DNA of 64,000 nucleotides from Mytilus galloprovincialis. Its lineage: Eukaryota > Mollusca > Bivalvia > Mytilida > Mytilidae. The notes under the pieces were generated by a model. That model made no database searches and was not told the DNA's origin. It was given only the letters and a program-made list of their open reading frames with translations. The stretch covers positions 95,451,795-95,515,794 of the forward strand of contig NC_134843.1 of the NCBI RefSeq assembly GCF_965363235.1, in the 5' to 3' direction. Made by a program: the position numbers and the translations under genes. Every line of letters starts with the position of its first letter. Position 1 is the first letter of the stretch. Below, in pieces: positions 23,840 to 35,400 of the stretch.

Positions 23840-24270
23840 GAATACAGATTACTCAGCAATAAAAACCAATGCAAATCTGTTATGAAATGTGATCTACAGC
23901 AAGTCCATATTTTGAATTGTATTGTTTCGTATAAAATGTGTAGGTTGCATCTTGCATGAACATAAGAACATCGACATTATCTTTCCATGTATGTACTATC
24001 ATATACCATAATGAACATTGCATTTATTTTTTTCTCAACGGCATTATCTATTAACAGTTGTACTTAGGTTATTATGTGATTTAAACCAAATAGTATATAA
24101 AATATTGTGTATTGCTTTGTCACAATAACTTTGCATGGTCCTTAAAACAATTATATGGCACCGATTATTCACTCGACAAGTTGTGCAAATCTATCACGTA
24201 AGAATTCTCCCGTAGAAGCTCCACTAGAAACTACCAAGAAAACTAAATGATACAATTTTAACTGAAATAG
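23840..24270 (+). other. 3' flank and likely 3' UTR of the transporter gene
   Basis: The only canonical AATAAA nearby is at about 23859-23864, just 20 bp past the stop, which is unusually close. The real end may use a variant signal further on. No repeat is recognised before the R1 copy at 24270. Confidence 0.35.
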
Positions 24271-24490
24271 TAAAATAGTTATCAAAGGTACCAGGATTAT
24301 AATTTTGTACGCCAGACACGCGTTTCGTCTGCATAAGACTCATCAGTGACGCTCATATCAAAACATTTATAAAGCCAAACAAGTACAAAGTTGAAGAGCA
24401 TTGATGATCCAAAATTCCAAAAAGCTGTGCCAAATACGGCTAAGGTAATCTATGCCTGGGATAAGAAAATAGCTCCTATAAAATGCTGTC
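24270..24490 (+). repeat. R1 mussel repeat
   Basis: A clean R1 copy: AGTTATCAAAGGTACCAGGA, TACGCCAGACACGCGTTTCG, CATAAGACTCATCAGTGACG, ending in CTATGCCTGGGATAAGAAAA. Confidence 0.85.
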
Positions 24491-25619
24491 AATTTATATA
24501 AACAAATTACATTATCATATTGGATTTCTATTGAACTAATACATTGAACATTTACAGTAGCTTTAATTGCAGGGGGTAGATACTAATAAATCAATTAATG
24601 ACATATAGCAAAAACCTCAATTGATTTAAACGTAAAACCTCTAAACATCTTTATCTTATTTGTCTGTGTCGTGGGCATGCTTACCCCTTGACATATGTAT
24701 ACAATTTATCTTCCTTTTTCATATGTGTATATACCCAACCATTTAGGAAGTAAATTCTAAATTGGAAGTGGACCTTAATTTTTTTACATTTAAAAGAAAG
24801 AGGCAGTAACCATAATTCCCCAGAAAATAAAACATATTATCACATGTAAAAGAAAAATCTATATTTTACAGAAAGAGTCTACCTATGTTGTAGATACGAC
24901 ACATGTTAATAGACACAACATAGTCAAAAAAAATTAAAGTACCTGTTGACATGATGTTACAATATTTTACCTCGTATTGTTTGTTTGCAGTGGCGGATAC
25001 AGAAATTATTAAAAAGGGGGCCCACTGACTGTCTAAGAGGGGACCGCTCCAGTCATGCCTCAGTGATTCCCTAAATAATCAACAACATATTCCCACAAAA
25101 GGGGAGTGGTCGGACCCTCTATCTGTCTCAGGTTTTGTATACTGAAACAATTATGGTCCTTTGAGAAGGTGAATAACCCTTACTCGGATCGATAATTTTA
25201 GATATGCTCCTCCTCAGCAGGCCATAGTTGTATAATATTTGAATAATTGATAGATAAATAATTGCTCTCCAATGATATGGTAATTTTTGTAGGAATATAT
25301 TGAAGTCATCAAGATTTTGAAGGCTTATTTGCACTATTAAGCGTAATATATTTTCTTTTATTATTGCATCTTATGTTTTTGTTTTTGTTATATCATTATT
25401 ATTGTTAAAGTTTTTTTGTCATTTAATATAACCATTTGTGAATCATCTTTATATATTTTATGATAATAAAGTTATTTGATTTTGTTATAAGATGAATGTT
25501 TCATTATTATCATTCGTTAGAATAGTTCGTCCATCAAATCATTAAGGCCGCTCTAGTTATTTGGAATTCTCCCAACTATAAAAGAGAAATCTAAAGGATT
25601 TTCTCCTTGTACGGTGTCT
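24491..25619. other. Non-coding interval with probable old repeats
   Basis: At about 24990-25120 a GTGGCGGATACAGAAATT start followed by GGGGGCCCACTGACTG resembles a widespread animal repeat beginning GTGGCGGATCCAG. From about 25130 to 25490 the sequence ends GATAATAAAGTTATTTGATT, like a LINE 3' tail, but no RT remains. Neither can be confirmed from this window alone. Confidence 0.35.
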
Positions 25620-25810
25620 GCTTACTATTTCTGAACACTTGAGATTACTCCCGATTTTTGGTGAGGTTCGTATTGCTTAGTCTTTTGTTTTCTGAGTTGT
25701 GTTTTTTAAACAGTTGTTTGTTTGTTGTCATACTCTTTTTTTTTTTTGCAAAGGCCTTGGATCTTATTTTTAGTTTTGTGAGTTTGAATGTCGCTTTGGT
25801 ATATTTTGCC
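25620..25810 (+). repeat. Degraded PLE-A 3' UTR fragment
   Basis: TTTTTGGTGAGGTTCGTATTG, CTTAGTCTTTTGTTTTCTG and TTTGTGAGTTTGAATGTC follow the order of the PLE-A 3' UTR at 48220-48345. Confidence 0.5.
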
Positions 25811-26511
25811 TCGCGATCGACAACATTTTTAGCTCACCTGGCACGAAGGGCCAAGTGAGCTTTTCTCATCACTTGGCGTCCAGCGTCCGTCGTCGTCCGT
25901 CGTCGTTAACTTTTACAAAAATCTTTTCCTCTGAAACTACTGGGCCAAATTTAACCAAACATGGCCAAAATCATTATAAGGGTATCTAGTTTATAAGTTG
26001 TGTCCGGTAACCCGGACAACCAACCAAAATGGCCGCCATGGCTAAAAATAGAACATACGGGTAAAATGCAGTTTTTGGCTTATAACTCAAAAAACCAAAG
26101 CATTTGGAGCAAATCTGACAGGAATAAAATTGTTAATCAGGTCAAGATCTATCTGCCCTTAAATTTTGAGATGAATCGGACAACCCGTTGATAGGTTGCT
26201 GCCCCTGAATTGGTAATTTTAAGGAAATTTTGCTGTTTTTTGTTATTATCTTGAATATTATCATAGATAGAGATAAACTGTAAACAGCAAATATGTTCAG
26301 TTAAGTAAGATCTACAAATAAGTCAACAAGACCAAAATGGTCTGTTGACCCCTTTAGGAGTTATTGTCCTTTATAGTCAATTTTTAACCATTTTTCGTAA
26401 ATCTTAGTTATCTTTTACAAAAATCTTCTCCTCTGAAACTACTGGGCAAAATTAAACCAAACTTGGCCACAATCATCATTGGAGTATTCAGTTTAAAAAT
26501 TGTGTTCGGTG

Positions 26512-26543
<32 letters not shown>

Positions 26544-27790
26544 ACTTTATTTTAAGAGGGTTACACAGTTAGCTATATAACTAATCTTCCCTGAGGCCCT
26601 CATCATGAGAAATCAAACAAAATGCAAACATATACATTGCATACATTACTATAAAAAGTCAAGTATGATAATAATGTTTAATACAACTTGATAAAATGTG
26701 ATGAAAAAAATAAACATGATGACATGATCAGTTTTTAATATTATTGATATAGCTAGGTTGATTTCAATAAATGATCTGTTATTTTGTATTTGAAAGAATT
26801 AACATTTGTAATATTTCTTAACGGTATTGGCAAATTATTCCACAAGAATGGTCCAGAATACATAAAAGATTTTTTGAACAATTCTGTTTTTGGTTTAGGG
26901 AGTATGAGGTTTCCTTGAACAGCATTTCTCAAGGGGTATGGATTTCTGTCTGAAACATAATGAAACTTGTTAGTAAGATATGATGGGGCATAATTTTTAA
27001 TACACTTAAATGTCATCACTAACTTATGATATTTTATTCTCTGTTCAACTGTCATCCAGTTTAAATGTTTGAATAAGGGTGCAGAAGGAGCGAATGGGTC
27101 TGTTTCTAGTATTAATCTAGCAGCCCTCTTTTGTAATTTTAATATCCTTTTTAAACCCTCACTGCTACAACTACTCCACACTATACAACAATAATCAATT
27201 AGTGGCAAGATATAACCATTATAGAATAATTTTCTGCAGTCTAGATTTAGAAATTTTTTAATCTTTAATAGTAGATATAGTCTAGATGATATTTTTGAGC
27301 AGATCACATCAATTTGGTTTGTCCATGTGAGGGAAGGGTCAATTTTAATGCCTAAAAGACTTTCACATGTGGAAGATTGTATCACTTGATTGTTAATAGT
27401 TAAACAACTCTCATTGTAATGTGGCATTGCTCTTTGCTTCGTTCCAATAATCATATATTTTGTTTTAGTTTTATTGATGAACATATTGTTATCATTGCAC
27501 CATTCCTCTACACCATGTAAATCTTCTTGTACCTTTGACTGTAGAGTTTGATAACAATTACCAGAAAGATGTAAAGTTGAATCATCGGCATATAAATCAG
27601 TGCAACAATTTTGCATATAAATAGGAAGGTCGTTTATGTATAATATAAACAGAAGGGGGCCTAATATGGAGCCTTGGGGGACACCATACTTGATATAAAG
27701 TTTTTCAGAATGAGCATTACCAATTTGTACTTGTTGAGTTCTTTCATTCAAATATGATTTAAAAAAAGAAACAGCAGTATTATCAAAACC
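26512..27790 (-). mobile_element. 5'-truncated LINE (jockey/CR1/L2-type) nested in R5
   Basis: The minus-strand element ends in a (TTG)n tail, seen on the plus strand as (CAA)n at 26512-26541. The R5 sequence breaks at CGGTGAC before the tail and resumes at GACCCGGCCAACCAACC near 27797, which allows a duplication of only about 3 bp. The 5' end is truncated inside the RT. A second, 3'-only copy of the same LINE lies at 31264-31382. Confidence 0.85.
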
Positions 27791-27802
27791 CGACCCGGCC
27801 AA
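26753..27802 (-). pseudogene. LINE reverse transcriptase, N-truncated
   Basis: The frame is 349 codons. Its first few residues are chimeric with flanking R5, and real homology starts at FFKSYLNERTQQVQIG. GVPQGSILGPLLFILYIND and DLYADDSTLH (catalytic ADD) are intact. The conserved thumb and C-terminal region (LGIKIDPSLTW, then KLQKRAARLIL and LFKHLNWMTVEQRIKYH) follows through the stop. The RT block with the first catalytic Asp lies 5' of the truncation, so the copy is dead although its frame is uninterrupted. Confidence 0.88.
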
Positions 27803-28399
27803 CCAACCAAGATGGCCGCCATGGCTAAAAATAGAACTTGGGGGTGAAATGTAGATTTTGGCTTATAACTCTGAAACCGCAGCCTTTAGAGCAAATCTGA
27901 CATGGGGGGTAAAATTGTTTATCAGGTCAAGATCTATCTGCCCTGAAATTTTCAGATGAATCTGACAACCCGTTGTTGGGTTACTGCCCCTGAATTGGTA
28001 ATTTTAAGGAAATTTTGCTGTTTTTGGTTATTATCTTGAATATTATTATAGATAGAGATAAACTGTAAACATCAATAATGTTAAGCAAAGTAAGGTTTAC
28101 AAATAAGTCAACATGACGGAAATTGTCAATTGAATCCTTAGGAGTTATTGTCCTTTATAGTCAATTTTTAACAATTTTCATAAAATTTGTAAATTTTAAC
28201 TAACATTTTCCACTGAAACTACTGGGCCAAGCTCATTATAGATAGAGATAATTGTAAGCAGCAAGAATGTTCAGTAAAGTAAGATGTACAAACACATCAC
28301 CATCACCAAAACACAATTTTGTCATGAATCCATCTGCTTCCTTTGTTTAATATTCACATAGACCAAGGTGAGCGACACAGGCTCTTTAGAGCCTCTAGT

Positions 28400-29060
28400 T
28401 TTATATATCTTTTAATACAATAACTAGGTCTTTTCATGAGGAATATTTCTTCCCAATTTACAACATGAGTTCCGTTAAAAAGGAATATTCGAGCGAGCAA
28501 TAAAAAATAGTGTTTTTATATCACATATTTCTTACTTACAAATATATTCTACATTTCTTTTGCGTAAATTTCCTTGCACATGATCCTTACACCAATACTG
28601 TTACCTCAAAAAAATATTGTCACATATCAGTGCTTAATAAAAAAAAAACCTGAAAAGTAATTTACAAGACCGTAGTAGATACTACATAATAAGTTGAAAA
28701 TGGCATATCAAGTTCATTAGAAGCGATGAAAATCAAATGCTCCGGCTGAGGATGAAATCTACCAATCCATAAATGAAATGCAACCTCTGTGCACAGTCGA
28801 CCATTTGTACTTAAAGAGACCTTAAAATATGGCCATACAAAAAACTGAATTGACAAGTTGGAACAAAACGACTATCATGAATCAGGGTTGTTTATAACAA
28901 GTGAGTTATTTAAAAAATGGTTTGAAATGGTCAAGTTGAATCATGATTGGTTGACCTTAAAAGAATGTATGTGTCTAACATGAGCTCGGATATGTTCAAC
29001 TAGTCGTAAACCCAATCACAACTTCCTTAATGGTTTGCGTCATTAACGAATGCGACTTAT
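28400..29060. other. Non-coding interval
   Basis: AT-rich sequence with no recognised repeat, splice-supported exon or RNA gene. Confidence 0.4.
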
Positions 29061-29064
29061 CATG

Positions 29065-29525
29065 GAATTTTTATTTCCTCTGTGCGACAAGATGGGTGCC
29101 ACCAGTTCTACCCTCCCAGAACACCTGTTTTTATTCCGGCAATTGGTCGGTTTTGTTTTGCTTAATCTTTGGTTTTCTGAACAATTGCTTATGTGTTTTT
29201 TCTGATGGTCAAGATTATGTCTGTCTTTAATTTTGTGACTTGTGAATCTTTTTCGTTTCAAGTTTTTATCCGTGTTGAAGACCGTAATTTGACCTATAAT
29301 GGTTTACATTTACAATTTTTTACTTGGGTGAGAGAGTTGTCTCATTGGCACTCATACCACATCGTCTTATATGCAATTAATCCTCCATTTTAAAAGAATT
29401 GCCAGGAATATGACAGTTGTTTTCAATTCGTTTGGTGTGTTTGACCTTTGATTTTGTTATTTGATTATTGACTTTCCATTTTGAATTTTTCTCGGAGTCC
29501 AGTATTTTTGTGATTTTACTTTTTC
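29065..29525 (+). repeat. Degraded PLE-A tail, R2 end and R4 in series
   Basis: Three pieces follow each other. About 29065-29250 shows TGGGTGCCACC and CAGAACACCTG, with spacing like the PLE-A 3' UTR but weak identity. 29260-29395 is an R2 end (GTTGAAGACCGTAATTTGAC through TCATACCACATCGTCTTAT). 29396-29525 is R4, ending AGTATTTTTGTGATTTTAC. Confidence 0.55.
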
Positions 29526-30069
29526 CTTCTTATTATCAACGTATTTGTCACAAAAAAACAAAACACAATATAATCAAACCTAGAATTCAGATATTAGCCT
29601 TTACTAATAAGATGAATTGGTTGATCATGATTGTGTAAACAAAAGTTGAAATTGGCATGATGTTTTCGTTAATAAGATAATGTATTGCCTACATACTTTA
29701 TATATTCAAGATAATGTAGAATGAGATACATGTTGCACTTTGTAAATACAGCTATATATTTCCCAAACCACGCCACTTTTGGGGAGATTTAGAATTTTCA
29801 TGGAAAATTAATTTTGTTTACATACTGGTTCCCAGTTATGGTGTCTGTGTTCCATCTCATAGAGACATAACTTGGGAATGTTACCAGTAAATATACATGT
29901 GCATATTGTTTACATTGAAATCTGTGGTAACCCTTCATTCGAGGTAGGGGTAGTTAAGAAAATAAGTGTTAGTTTGAACTCTGAAAAGTTCAGGGCATAT
30001 AAACGTTGAAAATATGCCGCACAGCACTATATTTTGACCTTTGAAAAAAATTGTAGTGCCTATGAACTT
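29526..30069. other. Non-coding interval
   Basis: Nothing recognisable is seen. Confidence 0.4.
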
Positions 30070-30487
30070 TCAATTCTAAGATAAAAGAGGGACAAAAGAT
30101 ACCAAAGGGACAGTCAAACTCATAAATCTAAAACAAACTGACAACGCCATGGCTAAAAATGAAAAAGACAAACAAACACACACACAACATAGACAACTAA
30201 AGAGTAAACAACACGAACCCCATCAAAAAAACTAGGGGTGATCTCAGGTGCTCCGGAAGGGTGAACAGATCCTGCTGCACATGTGGCACCCGTCGTGTTG
30301 ATTAAGTGATAACAAATCCGGTAAATAGTCTTATTAGGTAGGTCACATTCGTGAAAGGGAAGGGGATTGTAGTTACGACGTAAGAAACATATCCGATATC
30401 ATTTGTGAAACGGTTATTCCATAACGGTCAACCAACACGTGATGGCGTCCGTTAAATTTACGAAGGGATGATTTCAACTTCACCATT
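30070..30487 (-). mobile_element. PLE-A retroelement, 5'-truncated copy
   Basis: On the minus strand it opens within the last 40 codons of the PLE-A reading frame (SSLRKF-GRHH-LVDRYGI region, about 30360-30485). The full 3' UTR follows and ends in TTTGGTATCTTTTGTCCC. It matches 47965-48375 in order and length and is broken. Confidence 0.8.
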
Positions 30488-31262
30488 CTAGATAAGATTT
30501 TTTTCAAAACTTCATAGTAAAAGTGGTACAGTTTTAGCCGTAAAAGGAGTTCCTATGGAAAATTGCATTGTCAATATTTACAGAAATGCAACCTAGATCT
30601 CGTTTTTCATATTCAACATTGTACTGTAAAAATATATACCAAACACTTTTACATTAATCATTATTTATGGAAGGTTATGTGTCTGTTTGCTCCTTCTCGA
30701 GATTCTGAGTAGACTCTGTTCACTATTTTGTCCCAGTGACAGCTTATTTAAAAACAGGAATATCATTATTGAATATAATACGACCACAAATAGAAAATGT
30801 ACTGCAATAGATAGGCACATAAAATATACCCAGTTGAGTTAGTCTTTATAATAAAATGAAATACAGTAACTGTAATGTGTTTATTTGTGTAATGTTCAAC
30901 AGCATTATGCGAAATTTCATAAGCTCTACAAGGTTTTGAATACATTTTGCGTATTGCGCAGTGGATGTTGCTTGACTGCAGATTCTACCTTGTCTCATAA
31001 TTTGTCTTATCATGTTTAAGTACTTTGGTAAAAAAGATGACAGTTTTATCAATTTTCTCATAATTTTAACAAGTTTTAGAGAATACATTTATCTTAGAAG
31101 TAGTCTAGAAGAATTAAACATTTAGTATATGTAGCTTCATGCGAAAAGTAGCAGAATTACAAGACACGCGCTTTTGAAAAGTACTTTTAAAAGCCAAAAT
31201 GTATGTATCTCATTCTTCACAAGAGTTGTTTTTGTATCCAAATATATCAGTCAAAATTTATT
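30488..31262. other. Non-coding interval
   Basis: No gene or recognised repeat. A minus-strand open stretch at 30846-31088 has no supporting features. Confidence 0.4.
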
Positions 31263-31263
31263 T

Positions 31264-31382
31264 GGATAACAACAACAACAATAATTTATTTTTTATGAGG
31301 ATTTCACAGCTAGTTATATAACTTATCTTCCTTGTGGCCCTCATCATAGAAAATCATAAACAAAAATGCAAACATTATAACT
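31264..31382 (-). mobile_element. 3' end of the same LINE family as 26.5-27.8 kb
   Basis: The (CAA)n run and AATTTATTTTTTATGAGG, then TTCCTTGTGGCCCTCATCAT and AAATGCAAACAT, align with 26512-26635. Only about 115 bp of the 3' end was inserted. Confidence 0.75.
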
Positions 31383-31384
31383 AA

Positions 31385-31578
31385 GGTTTTTCTTATCCCA
31401 GATAGATTACCTTAGCCGTATTTGGCACAACCTTTTGCAATTTTGAGTCCTCTATCCTCTTCAACTTTTAACTTGTTAATAAATATTTTGATATGAGCGT
31501 CACTGATGAGTCTTATGTAGACGAAACGCGCTTCTGGCGTACTAAATTATAATCCTGGTACCTTTGATAACTATATAA
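31385..31578 (-). repeat. R1 mussel repeat, inverted
   Basis: A clean inverted R1 copy: TTTTTCTTATCCCAGATAG, GATGAGTCTTATGTAGACG, CGCTTCTGGCGTACTAAAT and TGGTACCTTTGATAACTAT. It directly follows the LINE tail. Confidence 0.85.
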
Positions 31579-32423
31579 GACAAATGATTTCAGAAAATCA
31601 ATTGGGTACATCTTTCAATGCAATGTTATCATAATTGAGAGACAGATTTTTATTTTTTATTTCCTATATGTGACTGCAAAATTTCAATTGCCTTTTCATA
31701 GTATAGGCTCTTTGTGTTTCTTGGATATTTCCATAAGGGTTATGACCAGCATTTAATAGAACAATTATTTATTAGTATTAATAACTCATGCTTACTGGTT
31801 AAAGCTGTGGTCACACCTTACCGGATAGCTCGAATGGACGCCGACAGATGAAAAAAGGGTTTTGTATCCATTTGGTGTCCGTTGGTATATTGACCAAATA
31901 AAACGGACGGGTACGAATGCCTAACGGACACTTTGATATCCCATTTAGAAGATGCTAGATTTGTTAAAGGATTTCATTCATGAGCACTGGTCTGGTATAC
32001 TATAACAGGGTTCTTTTTTCTACTTGGAAAACAGAGGCGAAGGATACCAGAGGGACATTCAAACTGTTGTCTCTTTCATAAGTCGAAAATATAATGACAA
32101 CGCCATGTCTAAAAAAGAAAGGACCAACTGACAAACAGACATACAGACAAACAGACGTACACACAAACATACATACAGACATACAGACAAACACTTGTAC
32201 ATAAAAAACAAGATAGAAAACTAAAGACTGAATTTTCGCTATACAAATATATGACTATATTTAGATTTACTGATGTGATAAAACAATATTATACCATAAA
32301 AGAATTGTTGAAGTAAACCTCCGGAAATTTGCGTAATATATCAAACAGGAAAAGATAAAGTTTGATACATCAGACAGAATGAGGAAGTTTTTGTAGCCAA
32401 TATCAAGTTCATTTGCTTGAAAA
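31579..32423. other. 5' flank of the Ig gene, with a PLE-A tail and microsatellite
   Basis: About 32028-32240 is an inverted PLE-A 3' UTR piece (AGGATACCAGAGGGACATTC). It is expanded at 32125-32192 into an imperfect ACAGACATACAGACAAAC array. The remainder has no recognised promoter element. Confidence 0.5.
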
Positions 32424-35400
32424 ATGCTAATTTATTATCTAATTCTAGCTGGACTTATGTTAGTGTTTATGCAGACATGTCGTAAGTATAACAAATGAAT
32501 CTAATTGTTCATGTGTGCTTTCCAATTCTTTAACTATTCCATGAGGTTTAGCAATCGACCGTTTTATTCTATCAATGTTCAAGGCATTGAATTCACTGAT
32601 TCACAGTGTTTCTAGTGCGACTACTCGTGATACAATTGGATCGACATTAACAGGTACACCGACCCTACTATATAGCAAATAAAAAAAAAATTGACAGACA
32701 AGTTTGCCTTATTAAAAAAAAAAAAGAAAATTTACGAGTTGACAAATTATGACTTAATTCTTTTTAAAGTACCATATTGCATTCTTCAATGATTGAATAA
32801 TAATAAGTTATTACTTGATTTATTTCACTTGACTGGGCGGAGTTTAACCGGTTCGCTTATTCAAGACAAGTCCATCTATAAACAGGTGTTTCGGGATAAA
32901 CTCATCAATGAAGTGTCCAGTTATTCGTCCAATATCATACACTCAGTTCATTTGGATATCAGTTAAGTGACACTGATAGGTGATTAGAAATCAAGTATAA
33001 TTATAACGGCCATCATATCCTTATCACACACATCTTCAAATAGACTGTCCTAATGCAAATTAAAACCTAAGCTCCGCCCGATCAGTAGAAATAACATTGG
33101 TAATATCTGTGCTTTATTTCTGGATATAAATGCTGATTTATTCTTATGTTCTTTGTTCATTGAATTTACTTTTGATACAATATATGGTCTTTTGTTTACT
33201 GATAGCTCTCTGATGTTAGCTTGAGAATTGACAAAAAAGTTCTAAGAAAAAGTGTAGACATTGCTTATTTCAACCACCAATATTTTTTCGTAATGTTCAT
33301 TAATAAGAAGTCGGGGTAGGTAGCATTGTTACAAAAGAATTAGTTTTTTCATTTTAAAAAAGAAAGGTGACAAAAATGATATAAAATCTTACAGACCAAT
33401 CATATTACCTAATGTTGATTACAAGATTTTAGCCCGAATCATGGCGAATAGACTGAAATTAACATTGACAAAGATCATTAGTAATACACAAACTTGTTCT
33501 GTAATAGGTCGAGATATATCAGACACTGTATGTAGTATAGTTAACGTTATTGTTTTAATAGACGAAGAAGAGTTAGAAGTTTATTTTTAAAAACGGACCA
33601 AGAAAAGGCCTTTGACAGAGTTAGTCATGATTTTTTATTTAGTGTTTTAGAAAAATTTGGTTTCGGAGAAAGATTTAGAAAATGGATATCAATTTTTTAC
33701 ACGAATGTTAGAAGTTCTGTGAAGTGTAATAGGCATTTGACCCCATATTTTAGTTTTAATAACGGAATAAAACAAGGATTTCCTTTAAGTTCGATCCTAT
33801 ACACTATTGTTTCAGAAACATTAGGACAGGCAATTTTACAAAACACAGACATTACTGGTATAAAAATACCTGGCTCAAATATTTATTCCACTATTTTTCA
33901 GCATGCTGATGATACAACCTTTTCCTTGGCAAATAGGAAGTCACTTTTTATTGTTTTTGATATTCTTAAAATCTAAAGTGGTGCTTCAGGTGCTAAAATC
34001 AATAAAGAAAAATCTGAAATCCTAATATTAGGAAATGGATATTTGTTACAAAATGACATTGAGCAGTTAGGTATTAAGATATGTGATAATGTAATAGAAG
34101 TTTTAGGAGTTTGGGTAGGAAAATTTCAAGAAAAACGCAATATATTAAACTGGGAGAAAAAAATCAGCTCCATTACTACTGTTTTAAATTTATGGAAACG
34201 GAGACATCTTTCACTTCATTGTAGATTTGCTGTTATATCATCTCTTCTGATGTCAAAATTATGGTATACACTTACAGTGCAGACTATGCCTTCTAAGTAT
34301 TATTTACAAATTAAGAAAATATGTGTTGATTTTTTATGGAATTTTAAAACTCATCATGTGGCATATGAAACAATTATTTTAGAAAAATCTAAAGGTGGTC
34401 TGCATTTTCCAGACATAATGCTCAAAATGTTTGCCTTTAGATTAAAATTTCTTAGTAGACTATTAAATTCGGATTATTTTGCTATGGAAAAATATCTGTA
34501 TATACTTTTTTCAAAAATAGAAAATATGCTTGTCAGTCTGCCTCCTGAATGTGTACATTTTATCAATGAAAATATTAATCCAGTTTCAAAGAATTTTGAA
34601 GTAACTGCAGATTGTTTTTCTTTTTCTGTTGAAGATAAAGAAGTTCCTATGCCACAAAGTACTCGAACTTTTTATAATCTCTTAATACAAATTGTTGGAA
34701 AATTTCCTGTATCAGAATCTTATTGGATCGAAAAGTATCCAGAATTAGAACTTTCAAAATGTTATATTATTTAAAATTTATATATCTTGCCTGGTGAATG
34801 CAGGGAACTTAATTTTCAAGTACTTCATAGAACTTTGTTTACTAAAGTTAAACTTTTAAAATGTAACATGACTGATAATGACACTTGTCCAGTGTGTGCA
34901 CAATCTAGAGAAGATTTAGAACACATGTTTATTAATTGTGTCAATTTGTTACAATTTACTGATTTTTTTAAGGATTTTTTATTAAATTTTATGTGCAATG
35001 TTGATGATAACTTTGTAAATACGCTTGATTTTGACCAAGCGATGCTTATGGGTTTTTTTAAGAGAAGTAACGGGTTTAATTTTTATTTCGCTAATTTTTA
35101 ATGAGTATAGCAAGATTTAGTATCTATAAAAGAAGAATGTAGTATTGCTTTGTACTAGGGACCCTAACACAAAGATGAAAATTAAAATCAATCTTCCATT
35201 TTTTTCCAGATAATATTGTATCTTGCCAAGATGTCTCCATGGTACTAACACGTACAGCTCTATTTCAGCAAGAAAAACTTAAGTTTCGATGTAGTCCTTC
35301 TAATGTGGCAAGGTGGGGTGGTGTAACACACATCATACTCTCTAAAAATACATCAGCTGGTTTTTATGACATCGTCAGTGTTTTTCTTAATTTAAAAACT

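Larger units (their letters stand above)
25831..28399 (+). repeat. R5 mussel repeat (tandem halves), split by a LINE
   Basis: It starts AGCTCACCTGGCACGAAGGG and ends CAAGGTGAGCGACACAGGCT followed by CTTTAGAGCCTCTAGTT. The body has at least two tandem units of about 490 bp, each with CTCTGAAACTACTGGGC, AAGATGGCCGCCATGGC (once AAAATGG) and GATAGAGATAAACTGTAAAC. A minus-strand LINE at 26512-27790 interrupts the second unit. An inverted copy lies at 42838-44120. It has no coding capacity of its own, and the transposition mechanism is unknown. Confidence 0.8.
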
